Below are positions 1 through 7,116 of a DNA stretch of 9,346 bases, one piece after another (position 1 is the first letter of the stretch; each line of letters begins with the position of its first letter). A program made the translations under genes and the position numbers. The notes under the pieces were generated by a model. The model worked only from the letters and a program-made list of their open reading frames with translations, was not told where the DNA came from and did no database searches. The DNA comes from an uncultured Clostridia bacterium (lineage in GTDB: Bacteria; Bacillota; Clostridia; Lachnospirales; CAG-274): the NCBI GenBank assembly GCA_910579745.1, contig CAJTVH010000075.1:1-9346 (forward strand). Reading direction: 5' to 3'.

Positions 1-767
1 CCCGTAAGCTCAGCTGCCTTTTCCGTAATGAAACCAGCCCTTTTCCCAATAGAAACAATTTCACCTGACATTTTTGTCTCAATCACATTTTCAAGTTTCG
101 GTGATAATTCCATAAAAAACTCATTTGACGGAAAACCGTCTTTTTTACTCCATATAGCTTTATATCCGGCGGTACAATTATTTCTTATAAAATTTCCCGT
201 AAGCTGCCATATAACCCAATCAGCAGCCTCAACAAAATAATCCATATCGTCATAAATCTCTGGTGCTTCCTCCGCAATTTGCAACAATTTTGGAAAAACC
301 CATTCAGATGAGATTTTTCCGCCATAGCGAGAAATCCATTTTTCTCCTCTTTTTTCCGCAAGCTCATTAATTCTATTGGCTCTGTCTTGAGCCGCATGGT
401 GCTTCCATAATTTAACATAGGCGTGCGGTTCCGATTTATATTTGTCCAAAAAACACAAAGGCGTTCCATCAGCTTTAACAGGAAGAACCGTACAAGCGGT
501 AAAATCTATGCCTATACCTATAATATCACAAGGAGAAACTTTTTTTAATATATCATGTATTGTAATATTAAATACATCAAGATAATCCTGTGGATGCTGT
601 AAAGCCCAGTCATTTCCCAAAGCCGTTCCGTCAGGAAGTTCTTTTGACATAACTTTGTGAGGGTAATCATATGTAGAAGTGAAAATTTCCTCACCGTTTT
701 TAATATCAACTAAAACTGCCCTGCCCGACAAAGACCCAAAATCAATACCAATAGTATATTTCCCCAT
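1..767 (-). CDS. araB: L-ribulokinase AraB, N-terminal 255 residues (runs off the left edge)
   Basis: ATP-dependent kinase of the FGGY family that converts L-ribulose to L-ribulose 5-phosphate in cytoplasmic arabinose catabolism. The start of the first actin-like domain is seen directly: GIDFGSLSGRAVLVD at residues 7-21 is the phosphate-binding strand in its AraB version (SLSGR rather than the TS(S)T/R of xylulokinases), followed by YPHKVMSKELPDG (35-47) and GIGIDFTACTVLP (84-96), all typical of L-ribulokinases. The catalytic Asp region and second domain lie outside the window; the family is about 540-565 residues. ATG at 767 is preceded by AGGAG (780-776) with 8 nt spacing. It follows araR by 40 nt with no terminator or promoter between, so it is the second gene of an araR-araB operon and should be under AraR control. 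No frameshift is seen in the visible part. Confidence 0.93.
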   Translation of the reverse strand, partial: MGKYTIGIDFGSLSGRAVLVDIKNGEEIFTSTYDYPHKVMSKELPDGTALGNDWALQHPQDYLDVFNITIHDILKKVSPCDIIGIGIDFTACTVLPVKADGTPLCFLDKYKSEPHAYVKLWKHHAAQDRANRINELAEKRGEKWISRYGGKISSEWVFPKLLQIAEEAPEIYDDMDYFVEAADWVIWQLTGNFIRNNCTAGYKAIWSKKDGFPSNEFFMELSPKLENVIETKMSGEIVSIGKRAGFITEKAAELT

Positions 768-807
768 AATTAAAACTCCTTTTTCAAAAATTTTATGTAA
801 AACTAAA

Positions 808-1881
808 TTAATTTTTTCTTATATCTTTAACAGAAGCTCTTTCTATAATCTCAGTTTTTATTTTAGCGCCTGTCTTTTCCCCCGTTTTTATTTGTTTAAT
901 GAGAGCTTCAGCCGCCAAAGCACCAAGGTCGTATTTCATATGATCTATACTAGTAAGATCAAGAAATTTTGATAAAGTTGAATTATCAAATCCAATTATA
1001 GAAACATCATCAAATGGTTTTATGTTGTTCCTTTCAAGAAATCTAATAACATTAAGAGCCATTTGGTCATTATAACAGACAATAGCTGTGCAGCCCTCAA
1101 ATCGTTTTAATAAAATCGAATCGGCGTCTCCTTTGAATAAATACTCCAAATCCTCTGTCGTATACCATAAAATATTTTTTTCATCAATTACAATACTATG
1201 CTTATGCATAGCTCTCATAAAGCCCTCATATCTTCTATGACCGGGTATATCATCAGATTTAAAAACAGCGCCTATTTTTTTATGTCCTCTCTCAATAAGA
1301 TAATTAGCGGCCATATGTCCTCCCTCAACATCGTTCATAGAACAAAGAGGTATATCAAGATCCGGATAATTCCCGTTTATAAAAACACAAGGAATATTTT
1401 TTTTAAATTGAGCGTAAATTTCTTTATTGGGATTAGGAATAGCCGATTTTGTCCCCTCAACTATTATCCCGTCAACTTTTTTATTAATAAGAGAATTTAA
1501 AATGGAAGTTTCTTTTTCAACCTTATTATAAGTTATACCCAAAGTAATATTGTAATTATTTTCAGATAACACATTTTCAATCCCCTTAATAATTTCAGGA
1601 AATATATATTCGTCTAAATATGTTATTATAACGCCTATATTTCTTGTCTCTTTGTTTGAGCTTCCCCCTTTTATACGCACATAAGTCCCGCTTCCCTTAA
1701 TCTTTTCAAGATATCCCTGATTTTCAAGATTACTTATAGCGAGCCTTATTGTTTGGCGGCTAAAATTAAATTTTTCCATAAGCTCATTTTCAGAGAGCAT
1801 TTTCTCGCCGTTTTTATAACTTCCCTTATTTATCTCACTTTTTATCCATTCCTGTACAATAGCATATTTAGGAGTACCCAT
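808..1881 (-). CDS. araR: Arabinose repressor AraR (GntR-type wHTH plus LacI-type sensor)
   Basis: A 357-residue transcriptional repressor, close to the roughly 360 residues of Bacillus subtilis AraR. The N-terminus (about 3-70) is a GntR-type winged helix: KYAIVQEWIKSEI, SENELMEKFNFSRQTIRLAI recognition region, and the wing GYLEKIKGSGTYV. Residues 80-355 form a LacI/periplasmic-binding-type effector domain (NIGVIITYLDEYIFPEIIKG at 81-100; GHKKIGAVFKSDD at 199-211; IVCYNDQMALNVI at 267-279; SIIGFDN at 294-300). The chimera of these two domains and the EGTKSAIPNPN segment (142-152) are characteristic of AraR. In the known family, arabinose releases the repressor from DNA. ATG at 1881 is preceded by GAGGG with about 8 nt spacing. 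It is the first gene of an operon with araB and probably represses its own promoter (see 2032-2076). Alternative: another GntR/LacI chimera for a different pentose; the araB neighbour argues against that. Confidence 0.92.
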   Translation of the reverse strand: MGTPKYAIVQEWIKSEINKGSYKNGEKMLSENELMEKFNFSRQTIRLAISNLENQGYLEKIKGSGTYVRIKGGSSNKETRNIGVIITYLDEYIFPEIIKGIENVLSENNYNITLGITYNKVEKETSILNSLINKKVDGIIVEGTKSAIPNPNKEIYAQFKKNIPCVFINGNYPDLDIPLCSMNDVEGGHMAANYLIERGHKKIGAVFKSDDIPGHRRYEGFMRAMHKHSIVIDEKNILWYTTEDLEYLFKGDADSILLKRFEGCTAIVCYNDQMALNVIRFLERNNIKPFDDVSIIGFDNSTLSKFLDLTSIDHMKYDLGALAAEALIKQIKTGEKTGAKIKTEIIERASVKDIRKN

Positions 1882-2031
1882 TAAAACACCCTCTCAAAAA
1901 AATATGATATAAAACAATAATTAAATTTTATAAAAGTTTCATAAATATAAATTTATTAAATACTGCATTTATATATTAAAGTATAAATTTTTGCACAAAA
2001 AACCTTTAATTATAATTAATTCTTAATATAT
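1882..2031 (-). other. AT-rich 5' leader of the araR-araB transcript
   Basis: From the predicted transcription start (about 2025) to the araR start there are about 145 nt of very AT-rich sequence. I find no convincing riboswitch, CcpA cre site, terminator or small ORF with a ribosome binding site; the only clear signal is the araR Shine-Dalgarno just before the ATG. Several short A/T palindromes are present but are expected at this base composition. Confidence 0.5.
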
Positions 2032-2060
2032 ATTATACATACATCTGAAAAAAATGTCAA
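2032..2060 (-). promoter_or_regulatory. Sigma-A-type promoter of araR-araB
   Basis: On the minus strand TTGACA (2060-2055) and TATAAT (2037-2032) are separated by exactly 17 bp, a full-consensus vegetative promoter. Transcription would start near 2025 and run into araR. A consensus promoter this strong normally needs a repressor; the dyad directly upstream of the -35 box is the candidate site. Confidence 0.85.
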
Positions 2061-2076
2061 ATAAGCATACGCTTAT
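2061..2076. promoter_or_regulatory. 16-bp dyad abutting the -35 box, candidate AraR operator
   Basis: ATAAGCATACGCTTAT is an inverted repeat in which the two 8-bp half-sites (ATAAGCAT and ATAAGCGT) differ at one position. Its length matches the 16-bp palindromic operators of B. subtilis AraR, although the sequence is not the Bacillus ATTTGTACGTACAAAT consensus. It touches the -35 hexamer of the araR promoter, so a bound dimer would block RNA polymerase. AraR autoregulation is known in Bacillus; assigning this site to AraR is inference from position and symmetry. Confidence 0.6.
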
Positions 2077-2168
2077 CTTTAAAAATTTTTTAATATAGTT
2101 AATGAAATTAAAAACAAACGAATTTAGAGGCATAAAGTTTTTTTACTTTGTTATACCCGATTAACATA

Positions 2169-2270
2169 ATTTCTCTACCTATAGTTAGTAAATTTTAAAT
2201 TCAACATGTTTAGCGGATAAAAATCATTTTTTATGTATTGTCGTCAGTTAATCATAAGCTTTTGACTATA
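2169..2270. repeat. Degenerate intergenic repeat, copy A
   Basis: Copy A shares an ordered series of blocks with copy B at 3889-3970: CTCTA, CTATAG, AGCGGAT, a T-run, GTCG and TTTGACTA on the plus strand. Copy A has about 20 extra bases between GTCG and TTTGACTA. It lies just beyond the terminator of the 2408-3667 gene, as copy B lies just beyond the terminator of the neighbouring paralogue. No ORF with a ribosome binding site was found in it. The rest of the gene-free stretch around it (2077-2168 and 2271-2358) is AT-rich with nothing recognisable except a second TTGACTATA near 2326. Confidence 0.5.
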
Positions 2271-2358
2271 ACCGCCTTACGCCTCCTATTAAAAACAATT
2301 TTTATCTTACCTTTTTCAAATTTATTGACTATAAATTTCAGTTTAACGCTTTCCACAT

Positions 2359-2396
2359 AAAAAAATAGGCTTTTGAAATCGCCAAAAACCTATTTT
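2359..2396 (-). terminator. Intrinsic terminator of the 2408-3667 gene
   Basis: Read on the minus strand, AAAATAGG pairs with CCTATTTT (2396-2389 with 2369-2362), and an inner TTTTG/CAAAA stem continues after a one-base mismatch around a 7-nt loop. A run of seven T closes it (2365-2359). It begins 12 nt after the stop codon, so it ends the transcript of the CNNM/CorC-family gene and separates it from araR. Confidence 0.85.
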
Positions 2397-2407
2397 CACA
2401 TAAAAAC

Positions 2408-3667
2408 TTATATTAAAATCCTAATTTTCTCAATTCTGTTTCTGCCTGTTTCCTCTATTATAAACTTAACGTCTTTTTCCTCAATAGTTTCTCCTTTTTC
2501 TGGAAATCTCCCGATAACACCTACTACATATCCTCCGATCGAATCAAAATCCTCCGATTCAAAATTAGTCCCAATCATATCATTTACATCGGAAATTTTT
2601 GTACTTCCCTCAACAATATACTCATTGTCTCTAATAACTTTAATTTCCTCTGTCTCATCGTCATACTCATCAGATATCTCTCCGACAATTTCCTCAAGCA
2701 AGTCCTCTAAAGTAACAATTCCTGATGTTCCGCCATATTCATCAAGTATAACCGCCATAGAAAGACTCTTGGTTCTCATAACGGAGAAAAGCTCGCTGCA
2801 AGATTTTGACTCATAAGTGAAATAAGGCTTTCTCATAATCTCACTAATATTAAAATTTTTAATATCAGCCGAAATCATACAATCCTTAAAAGAAATAATG
2901 CCTACAATATCATCAATATTCTCTTTATAAACAGGAAGCCTTGAAAATTGTTCCTCTTTAAAAACCTTTAAAACCTCTTCATATGTCGAATTGATTTCAA
3001 CACCCACAATAGCCGTTCTTGGCGTCATAATATCTTTAGCGTCAGAGTCTCCAAAGCCCATAACATTGCTTATCATTTCCCTCTCATCGACCTCAAGGAC
3101 TCCTTCCTCATGTCCAACATTTACCATAGTCATAAACTCAGACTCCGTAATAGTGGGTATTTTTTTATTAAAATCACATCCCATAATTTTAAATATAAAG
3201 CCCGTAATAACATTAAGTACCGCGACTATAGGCGTAAATATAAAACAACATAAGGCAATAGGTTTAATTACCCATATACATACAGTCTCTGATTTTTGAG
3301 TTGAAAAAGTTTTTGGGGTAATCTCACCAAAAATCAATACCAAGAAAGTAAGTATACCCGTAACAACACCTATCCATTTATCGCCACCAAAGACCTTAAT
3401 AGTAAAAGATGTAGCCAGAGCGGAAGCCCCTATATTGACAAGATTGTTTCCTACAAGAATAGTGCTTATAAGCTTACTTTGATTAGAAAGAACCTTTTCA
3501 ATAAGTTTCGCGTTTTTAACACCTTCATCAACCATACTTCTGAGTCTTATTTTGCTCAATGAAACAAGAGCCGTTTCAGAAGCGGAAAAAAATCCGGATA
3601 AAAACAAAAGAATAATAAGAAATATTATTGATGACAAACTCGAAGGGTCCAAACTATCAGGATCCAC
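2408..3667 (-). CDS. CNNM/CBS/CorC-family membrane protein, probable Mg2+/Co2+ efflux (often called TlyC-like hemolysin)
   Basis: A 419-residue protein with the full family architecture. The DUF21/CNNM membrane domain (about 12-165) has hydrophobic segments near 13-29, 66-90, 97-116 and 130-160 and the signature motifs SGFFSASETAL (24-34), VGNNLVNIGAS (72-82) and GEITPK (114-119). A CBS pair spans about 211-335 (MTPR at 214, SRLPVY at 242, GIISFKD, then AVILDEYGGTSGIVTLEDLLEEI at 305-327). A CorC/HlyC C-terminal domain covers about 348-418. Characterised relatives such as Bacillus MpfA and archaeal/Thermus CorC export Mg2+ and bind nucleotide at the CBS module; the hemolysin label is historical. 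The GTG start at 3667 has AGGAG 11 nt upstream, a slightly long spacing, but it is the only start that leaves the first membrane segment intact with a plausible site. It has its own promoter (3723-3751) and terminator, so it is probably monocistronic although it neighbours a paralogue. Confidence 0.9.
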   Translation of the reverse strand: MDPDSLDPSSLSSIIFLIILLFLSGFFSASETALVSLSKIRLRSMVDEGVKNAKLIEKVLSNQSKLISTILVGNNLVNIGASALATSFTIKVFGGDKWIGVVTGILTFLVLIFGEITPKTFSTQKSETVCIWVIKPIALCCFIFTPIVAVLNVITGFIFKIMGCDFNKKIPTITESEFMTMVNVGHEEGVLEVDEREMISNVMGFGDSDAKDIMTPRTAIVGVEINSTYEEVLKVFKEEQFSRLPVYKENIDDIVGIISFKDCMISADIKNFNISEIMRKPYFTYESKSCSELFSVMRTKSLSMAVILDEYGGTSGIVTLEDLLEEIVGEISDEYDDETEEIKVIRDNEYIVEGSTKISDVNDMIGTNFESEDFDSIGGYVVGVIGRFPEKGETIEEKDVKFIIEETGRNRIEKIRILI

Positions 3668-3722
3668 AAAAAATCACACTCCTAAATAAGAATAAAATTA
3701 AATTAAACAGTTTACAATAGAG

Positions 3723-3751
3723 ATTATAGCATAAGAAAAACATATTTGCAA
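3723..3751 (-). promoter_or_regulatory. Extended -10 promoter of the 2408-3667 gene
   Basis: On the minus strand TTGCAA (3751-3746) and TATAAT (3728-3723) are 17 bp apart, and TGC just before TATAAT supplies an extended -10 element. Transcription would begin near 3716, giving a leader of about 48 nt before the GTG start, too short for a Mg2+-sensing riboswitch. Confidence 0.75.
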
Positions 3752-3888
3752 ATAAATTTTAGGACAAATATTACGCTGTTATAGTCTAAAAAGAATAAAA
3801 TAACCGACATTACACAAAAATAATAATAAATACTCCTAATATCTAAGTCATTTCCAAAAACTCTGCGAATTATGAAAATAAACTATAA

Positions 3889-3970
3889 CTCTCTCTAATT
3901 GCTATAGCAAATAAACTCAAAACCCAGCAAGTTCAGCGGATGTAAATTTATTTTTCAAGTCGTTTGACTA
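3889..3970. repeat. Degenerate intergenic repeat, copy B
   Basis: This is the second copy of the repeat at 2169-2270, with the same blocks in the same order (CTCTA, CTATAG, AGCGGAT, T-run, GTCG, TTTGACTA). It sits between the terminator of the 4185-5489 gene and the promoter of the 2408-3667 gene. The remainder of this gene-free stretch (3752-3888 and 3971-4004) is AT-rich and shows no ORF or known RNA motif. Whether it is an old mobile repeat, a small RNA or a regulatory element cannot be told from two copies. Confidence 0.5.
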
Positions 3971-4004
3971 CATATACTCAAATCAAAAATACTTAAAAAA
4001 TCGC

Positions 4005-4048
4005 AAAAAATAAACTTAGTTAAAAAAATTCCCCTAAGTTTATTTTTT
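4005..4048 (-). terminator. Intrinsic terminator of the 4185-5489 gene
   Basis: A perfect 15-bp inverted repeat (arms 4005-4019 and 4034-4048, core AAACTTAG/CTAAGTTT) surrounds a 14-nt loop; each arm ends in six A or T, so it could work in both directions. It lies about 140 nt past the stop of the minus-strand CNNM paralogue. The stretch 4049-4184 between them holds nothing recognisable. Confidence 0.75.
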
Positions 4049-4184
4049 ATAATTCTACACATATACCATCATTTTTAAATAATACTACATTAATACAAAG
4101 CTCAATAACATTATATATCCCGCCCATAATAAATTCTCGCATAAAAAACTCTGGCAATAGAAAATTTAAAACCATTTAATAAAT

Positions 4185-5489
4185 TTATTGTTTTATATCT
4201 TCAATCTCCTTTTCAGAAGACTCTTCTATCTTTACCGCTTTAATCAAAGAAATTCTATTTTCCTCTACTTTTTCCGTATAGAAAGCGAATTTTTCGGTCT
4301 CAAAACAAAACTCCTCATTAATTTCAGGAATATGACCCATTTTTCCTATCAAAAAACCGCTCATCGTATCATATTCCTCAACATCTTTCTCAATTCCCAA
4401 ATATTCACATGTTTCCTCATAATCCGCTTTTCCGTCAATATAAAAATTAACTCCGTCATTAGAAATAACTTCCGGATTTTCCTCATCATCATATTCGTCA
4501 AGTATATTTCCCATAACCTCCTCAATAAGGTCTTCCATAGAAACAATTCCAAGCGTACCGCCATATTCGTCAAGAACAACAGATAAATGTATTTTATTTT
4601 CCTGCATTTCTTTAAAAAGCTCATCTGTCTTTTTAGTAAACGGAACAAAAAAAGGCTCCATTAAAAGTTCTTTAATTTCAAAATTACTTTTTCCAAACGT
4701 AAGAAAATGCTTCATAACATCTTTAATATGTAAAATACCGACAATATTATCGATTGACTCATCATAAACAGGAATCCTTGAATATTTTTCCTCAAGAATT
4801 ATTTTTATAATATCATCAATTCCTGAGTCAAAAGGAACAGCGACAATATCTTTTCTATGAGTGGCAATATCTCCAGCTGTTTTGTCATCAAACTCAAAAA
4901 CGTTGGCAAGCATTTCTCTTTCATCATAATCAATAGTGCCTTTTTCCCCGCCGGCTTCAATCATCATCATAATTTCTTCCTGAGTAACATCGTCATCTCT
5001 TACCTTTTTATCAATTCCAATAACTTTGTTCAAAAATTCAGATAACTTAACAAATGGCACAAAAAAGAAGCAAAAAAGATAGTAAATAAATTTAACAGGA
5101 AATAAACCAAAACCCATAACGTTTTTATTTGTTTTCAAAGCCATTTTTTTAGGTATAAACCCTCCGAATACGGCAACGACATAAAGAGTAACAATTAAAA
5201 TAACAATTTTAATTAAATAATAAACAACATTATTTGTCTCATAAGAATAAAATTCCGAAACAACATGCCCTATATTGTAAAAAACAAATCCTCCAAAGCA
5301 AATCATAATGATTGACTTAAGAACATTAACAGTTACAATATATTTATCAAGTATATAAATCTCATCCTTTTCATTTTCATCCTCTGAAAAAATCATTTTT
5401 CTTTGAATATTTTTCATTGAGACCTCTATCCCTGATAAATAAGCTTTAATAACAACTGTAAAAAAAAGAACTAAAAAATAATAAATCAA
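4185..5489 (-). CDS. Divergent CNNM/CBS/CorC-family membrane protein with a degenerate membrane-domain signature
   Basis: A 434-residue paralogue of the 2408-3667 gene. Hydrophobic segments lie near 2-20, 53-76, 88-112 and 126-150. The CBS pair (about 204-330; SRIPVY at 237, GILHIKD, then SVVLDEYGGTLGIVSMEDLIEEV at 303-325) and the C-terminal CorC domain (about 346-420) are well preserved, and a charged tail (EESSEKEIEDIKQ) follows. The membrane domain has drifted: SASETAL becomes SGIEVSM (19-25), the NN motif becomes VNVLKS (54-59), and GEITPK becomes GGFIPK (109-114), losing its Glu. This suggests altered ion specificity, a regulatory role or partnership with the canonical paralogue; that is inference. 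The start is TTG at 5489 with GGAGG 8 nt upstream; no ATG or GTG nearby has a better site. It ends at its own terminator (4005-4048). Confidence 0.87.
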   Translation of the reverse strand: MIYYFLVLFFTVVIKAYLSGIEVSMKNIQRKMIFSEDENEKDEIYILDKYIVTVNVLKSIIMICFGGFVFYNIGHVVSEFYSYETNNVVYYLIKIVILIVTLYVVAVFGGFIPKKMALKTNKNVMGFGLFPVKFIYYLFCFFFVPFVKLSEFLNKVIGIDKKVRDDDVTQEEIMMMIEAGGEKGTIDYDEREMLANVFEFDDKTAGDIATHRKDIVAVPFDSGIDDIIKIILEEKYSRIPVYDESIDNIVGILHIKDVMKHFLTFGKSNFEIKELLMEPFFVPFTKKTDELFKEMQENKIHLSVVLDEYGGTLGIVSMEDLIEEVMGNILDEYDDEENPEVISNDGVNFYIDGKADYEETCEYLGIEKDVEEYDTMSGFLIGKMGHIPEINEEFCFETEKFAFYTEKVEENRISLIKAVKIEESSEKEIEDIKQ

Positions 5490-5587
5490 AAAACAAACCT
5501 CCGATTTAAAAACACAAATTTGCTGGTTTCAAATAAAAACATAATAAAAAACTCTCAAATATCTTAATTGGAATATATAGCTATCTT

Positions 5588-5616
5588 ATTCTAACTTATG
5601 ATAAAACAATTAATAA
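5588..5616 (-). promoter_or_regulatory. Possible promoter of the 4185-5489 gene
   Basis: On the minus strand TTATTA (5616-5611) and TAGAAT (5593-5588) are 17 bp apart, with a good -10 but a poor -35. Transcription would start about 90 nt before the TTG start. The surrounding gap from 5490 to 5710 is AT-rich and shows no other signal apart from the Shine-Dalgarno. Confidence 0.35.
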
Positions 5617-5710
5617 CACAACAACAAACATTAATAAAACCTGGTAATTAGGCAAATTATTTTGTTGTTCCTCATTAAAACTTACATAGCGCTATATATT
5701 TAATTTAAAG

Positions 5711-5771
5711 AAGCACCGATTAAAATTCCCAATAAACTAATAAATTTATCCAGGAAAATTAATCGGCGTTT
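5711..5771 (-). terminator. Probable terminator of the hom-lysC operon
   Basis: CCGATTAA (5716-5723) pairs with TTAATCGG (5759-5766). The helix extends outward through a G-U or mismatched pair to C-G and A-T pairs, and inward after a 2x2 internal loop with TTCC/GGAA. It starts about 16 nt past the lysC stop. The minus-strand tail (CTTCTTTAAATT) is only moderately T-rich, while the plus-strand tail is GTTTTTATT, so it may be bidirectional. Confidence 0.55.
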
Positions 5772-5786
5772 TTATTAATTAATTAT

Positions 5787-6269
5787 TTATTTTATCTCAT
5801 CAAGTCTAAATTTTTCGTGAATAGCGTTGGCAGCTCTTTCAGCGTCTTTTTCAGTAACAAGAACAGAAATTTTAATTTCGGATGTTGAAATCATCTTAAT
5901 ATTTATATTTTCATCATATAAAGCCTCAAACATATTTGACGCGACACCTGAATTTGTAGCCATACCCGCGCCTACAATAGAAACTTTCGCCACTTTATCG
6001 TCATGAAGAAGTTTTTCATAATTAAATCTATTTTTATTATTTTCAATAACCTCAAGAGCAGAGTTTAAATCTTCCGTAGAAACAGTAAAAGATATATCCT
6101 TTTTATCTTCACGCCCAATTGATTGTAAAATAATATCAACGCTGATTTTATTTTTCGCAAGCAAAGAGAATACATTAAAAGCTATACCAGGCTGGTCTTT
6201 AAGCCCAACTAAAGCGATTCTTGAAATATCTTTATCAACGGCAACGCCGTTTACTAACATTTTTTCCAC
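5787..6269 (-). CDS. Predicted LysC beta subunit from an internal in-frame start
   Basis: Within lysC, codon 245 is a GTG (6269-6267) preceded by AGGAGG (6283-6278) with exactly 8 nt spacing, the same geometry as the main lysC start; an in-frame ATG follows at codon 248 (6260). Translation from here gives about 160 residues that begin at the kinase/ACT boundary and contain only the two ACT domains. In B. subtilis and corynebacteria, aspartokinase is an alpha2beta2 enzyme whose beta subunit comes from an in-frame internal start at this same place, so this is very likely the equivalent. It is sequence-based prediction; the purine run also encodes Lys-Glu-Glu, so some of the match could be chance. 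Confidence 0.65.
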   Translation of the reverse strand: MEKMLVNGVAVDKDISRIALVGLKDQPGIAFNVFSLLAKNKISVDIILQSIGREDKKDISFTVSTEDLNSALEVIENNKNRFNYEKLLHDDKVAKVSIVGAGMATNSGVASNMFEALYDENINIKMISTSEIKISVLVTEKDAERAANAIHEKFRLDEIK

Positions 6270-7001
6270 AGTAGATTCCTCCTTAACAATAGTACCCTCT
6301 TCTCTTGTAAGACTTGAACGTACAACCAAATTTACATTATATTTTTTAGCGAGCTCAACAGAACGATTATGAAGAACTTTAGCTCCTAAAGAAGCCAGCT
6401 CAAGCATCTCGTCATAACTTATCTCAGAAAGCTTTCTCGCTTTTTTGACAATTCTCGGGTCTGAAGTGTAAACTCCGTCAACATCTGTATAAATTTCACA
6501 TAAATCCGCGTTGAGAATAGCTGCTAAAGCCACTGCCGAGGTATCCGACCCACCTCGCCCCAAAGTAGTAACATTTCCTCCTCTGTTAATCCCTTGAAAA
6601 CCTGTTATAATAACAATATTGTTTTTATCAAGTTCTTCAGAAATTCTTTCGGTAGAAATACTTTTTATACGAGCGTTTCCATATGTCGAATTAGAATAAA
6701 TATCACATTGAAAAGCATTTAAAGAAATCGCCGGATAACCAAGCTTTTGAACAGCCATAGCCATTAAAGCCACAGACTGCTGCTCACCAGTTGAAAGAAG
6801 CATATCCATTTCTCTTTTTGAAGCGTTTGGATTAATTTCATTCGCTTTCTTAATAAGATCATCAGTAGTATCACCTTGGGCTGAAAGTACAACAACAATT
6901 TTATTTCCCTCTTTATAAGATTCAACCAATCTATTAGCAACATTTAAAATTCTCTCGGCATTAGCGACCGAAGTACCACCAAATTTCTTTACAATTAACA
7001 C
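5787..7001 (-). CDS. lysC: Aspartokinase LysC (monofunctional, two ACT domains)
   Basis: Phosphorylates L-aspartate to aspartyl-4-phosphate, the first step of the lysine, threonine, methionine and diaminopimelate pathway. At 404 residues it matches the B. subtilis LysC class (about 408). The kinase domain (1-240) shows KKFGGTSVA (5-13), STGEQQSVALM (70-80), TTLGRGGSDTSA (145-156) and YTDVDGVYTSDPR (171-183). Two regulatory ACT domains follow: about 261-320 (ALVGLKDQPGIAFNVFSLL) and about 337-400 (VSIVGAGMATNSGVASNMFEAL). The start is GTG at 7001 with AGGAGG 8 nt upstream. It follows hom by 115 nt with no clear terminator or promoter, so the two probably share a transcript. Feedback inhibition by lysine and/or threonine is expected for the family, but which effector binds cannot be read from sequence. 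An internal translation start is described separately. Confidence 0.95.
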   Translation of the reverse strand: MLIVKKFGGTSVANAERILNVANRLVESYKEGNKIVVVLSAQGDTTDDLIKKANEINPNASKREMDMLLSTGEQQSVALMAMAVQKLGYPAISLNAFQCDIYSNSTYGNARIKSISTERISEELDKNNIVIITGFQGINRGGNVTTLGRGGSDTSAVALAAILNADLCEIYTDVDGVYTSDPRIVKKARKLSEISYDEMLELASLGAKVLHNRSVELAKKYNVNLVVRSSLTREEGTIVKEESTVEKMLVNGVAVDKDISRIALVGLKDQPGIAFNVFSLLAKNKISVDIILQSIGREDKKDISFTVSTEDLNSALEVIENNKNRFNYEKLLHDDKVAKVSIVGAGMATNSGVASNMFEALYDENINIKMISTSEIKISVLVTEKDAERAANAIHEKFRLDEIK

Positions 7002-7116
7002 TTTTACTTCCTCCTTAGAAGCTGTTATTTGTCAAAAAACCGCTATAATTAACGATTTCCCGATAAGCTTAACAACAAGTTGAAAATATATAACAAAACA
7101 AAACTAAATCATATCA

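Noticed and set aside
2373..2816. Long plus-strand open frame (about 147 codons) opposite the CNNM gene
   Set aside because: It is antisense to a well-supported coding region, rich in Ser, Ile and Pro as expected from the reverse complement of that gene, and has no ribosome binding site. The same applies to the other antisense frames, for example 4188-4586, 1198-1500 and 7139-7483.
3668..4004. Mg2+-sensing (M-box or ykoK-type) riboswitch upstream of the CNNM gene
   Set aside because: The predicted leader is only about 48 nt and no M-box core was recognised further upstream.
2408..5489. Hemolysins or toxins
   Set aside because: TlyC-like hemolysin is a legacy name; both proteins have CNNM membrane, CBS pair and CorC domains of the divalent-cation efflux family and no toxin features.
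7002..7116. TTGACA on the minus strand (near 7029-7034) in the hom-lysC gap, as a separate lysC promoter
   Set aside because: It lies only about 15 nt before the lysC Shine-Dalgarno, leaving no room for a -10 box and leader; the gap also shows no lysine riboswitch.
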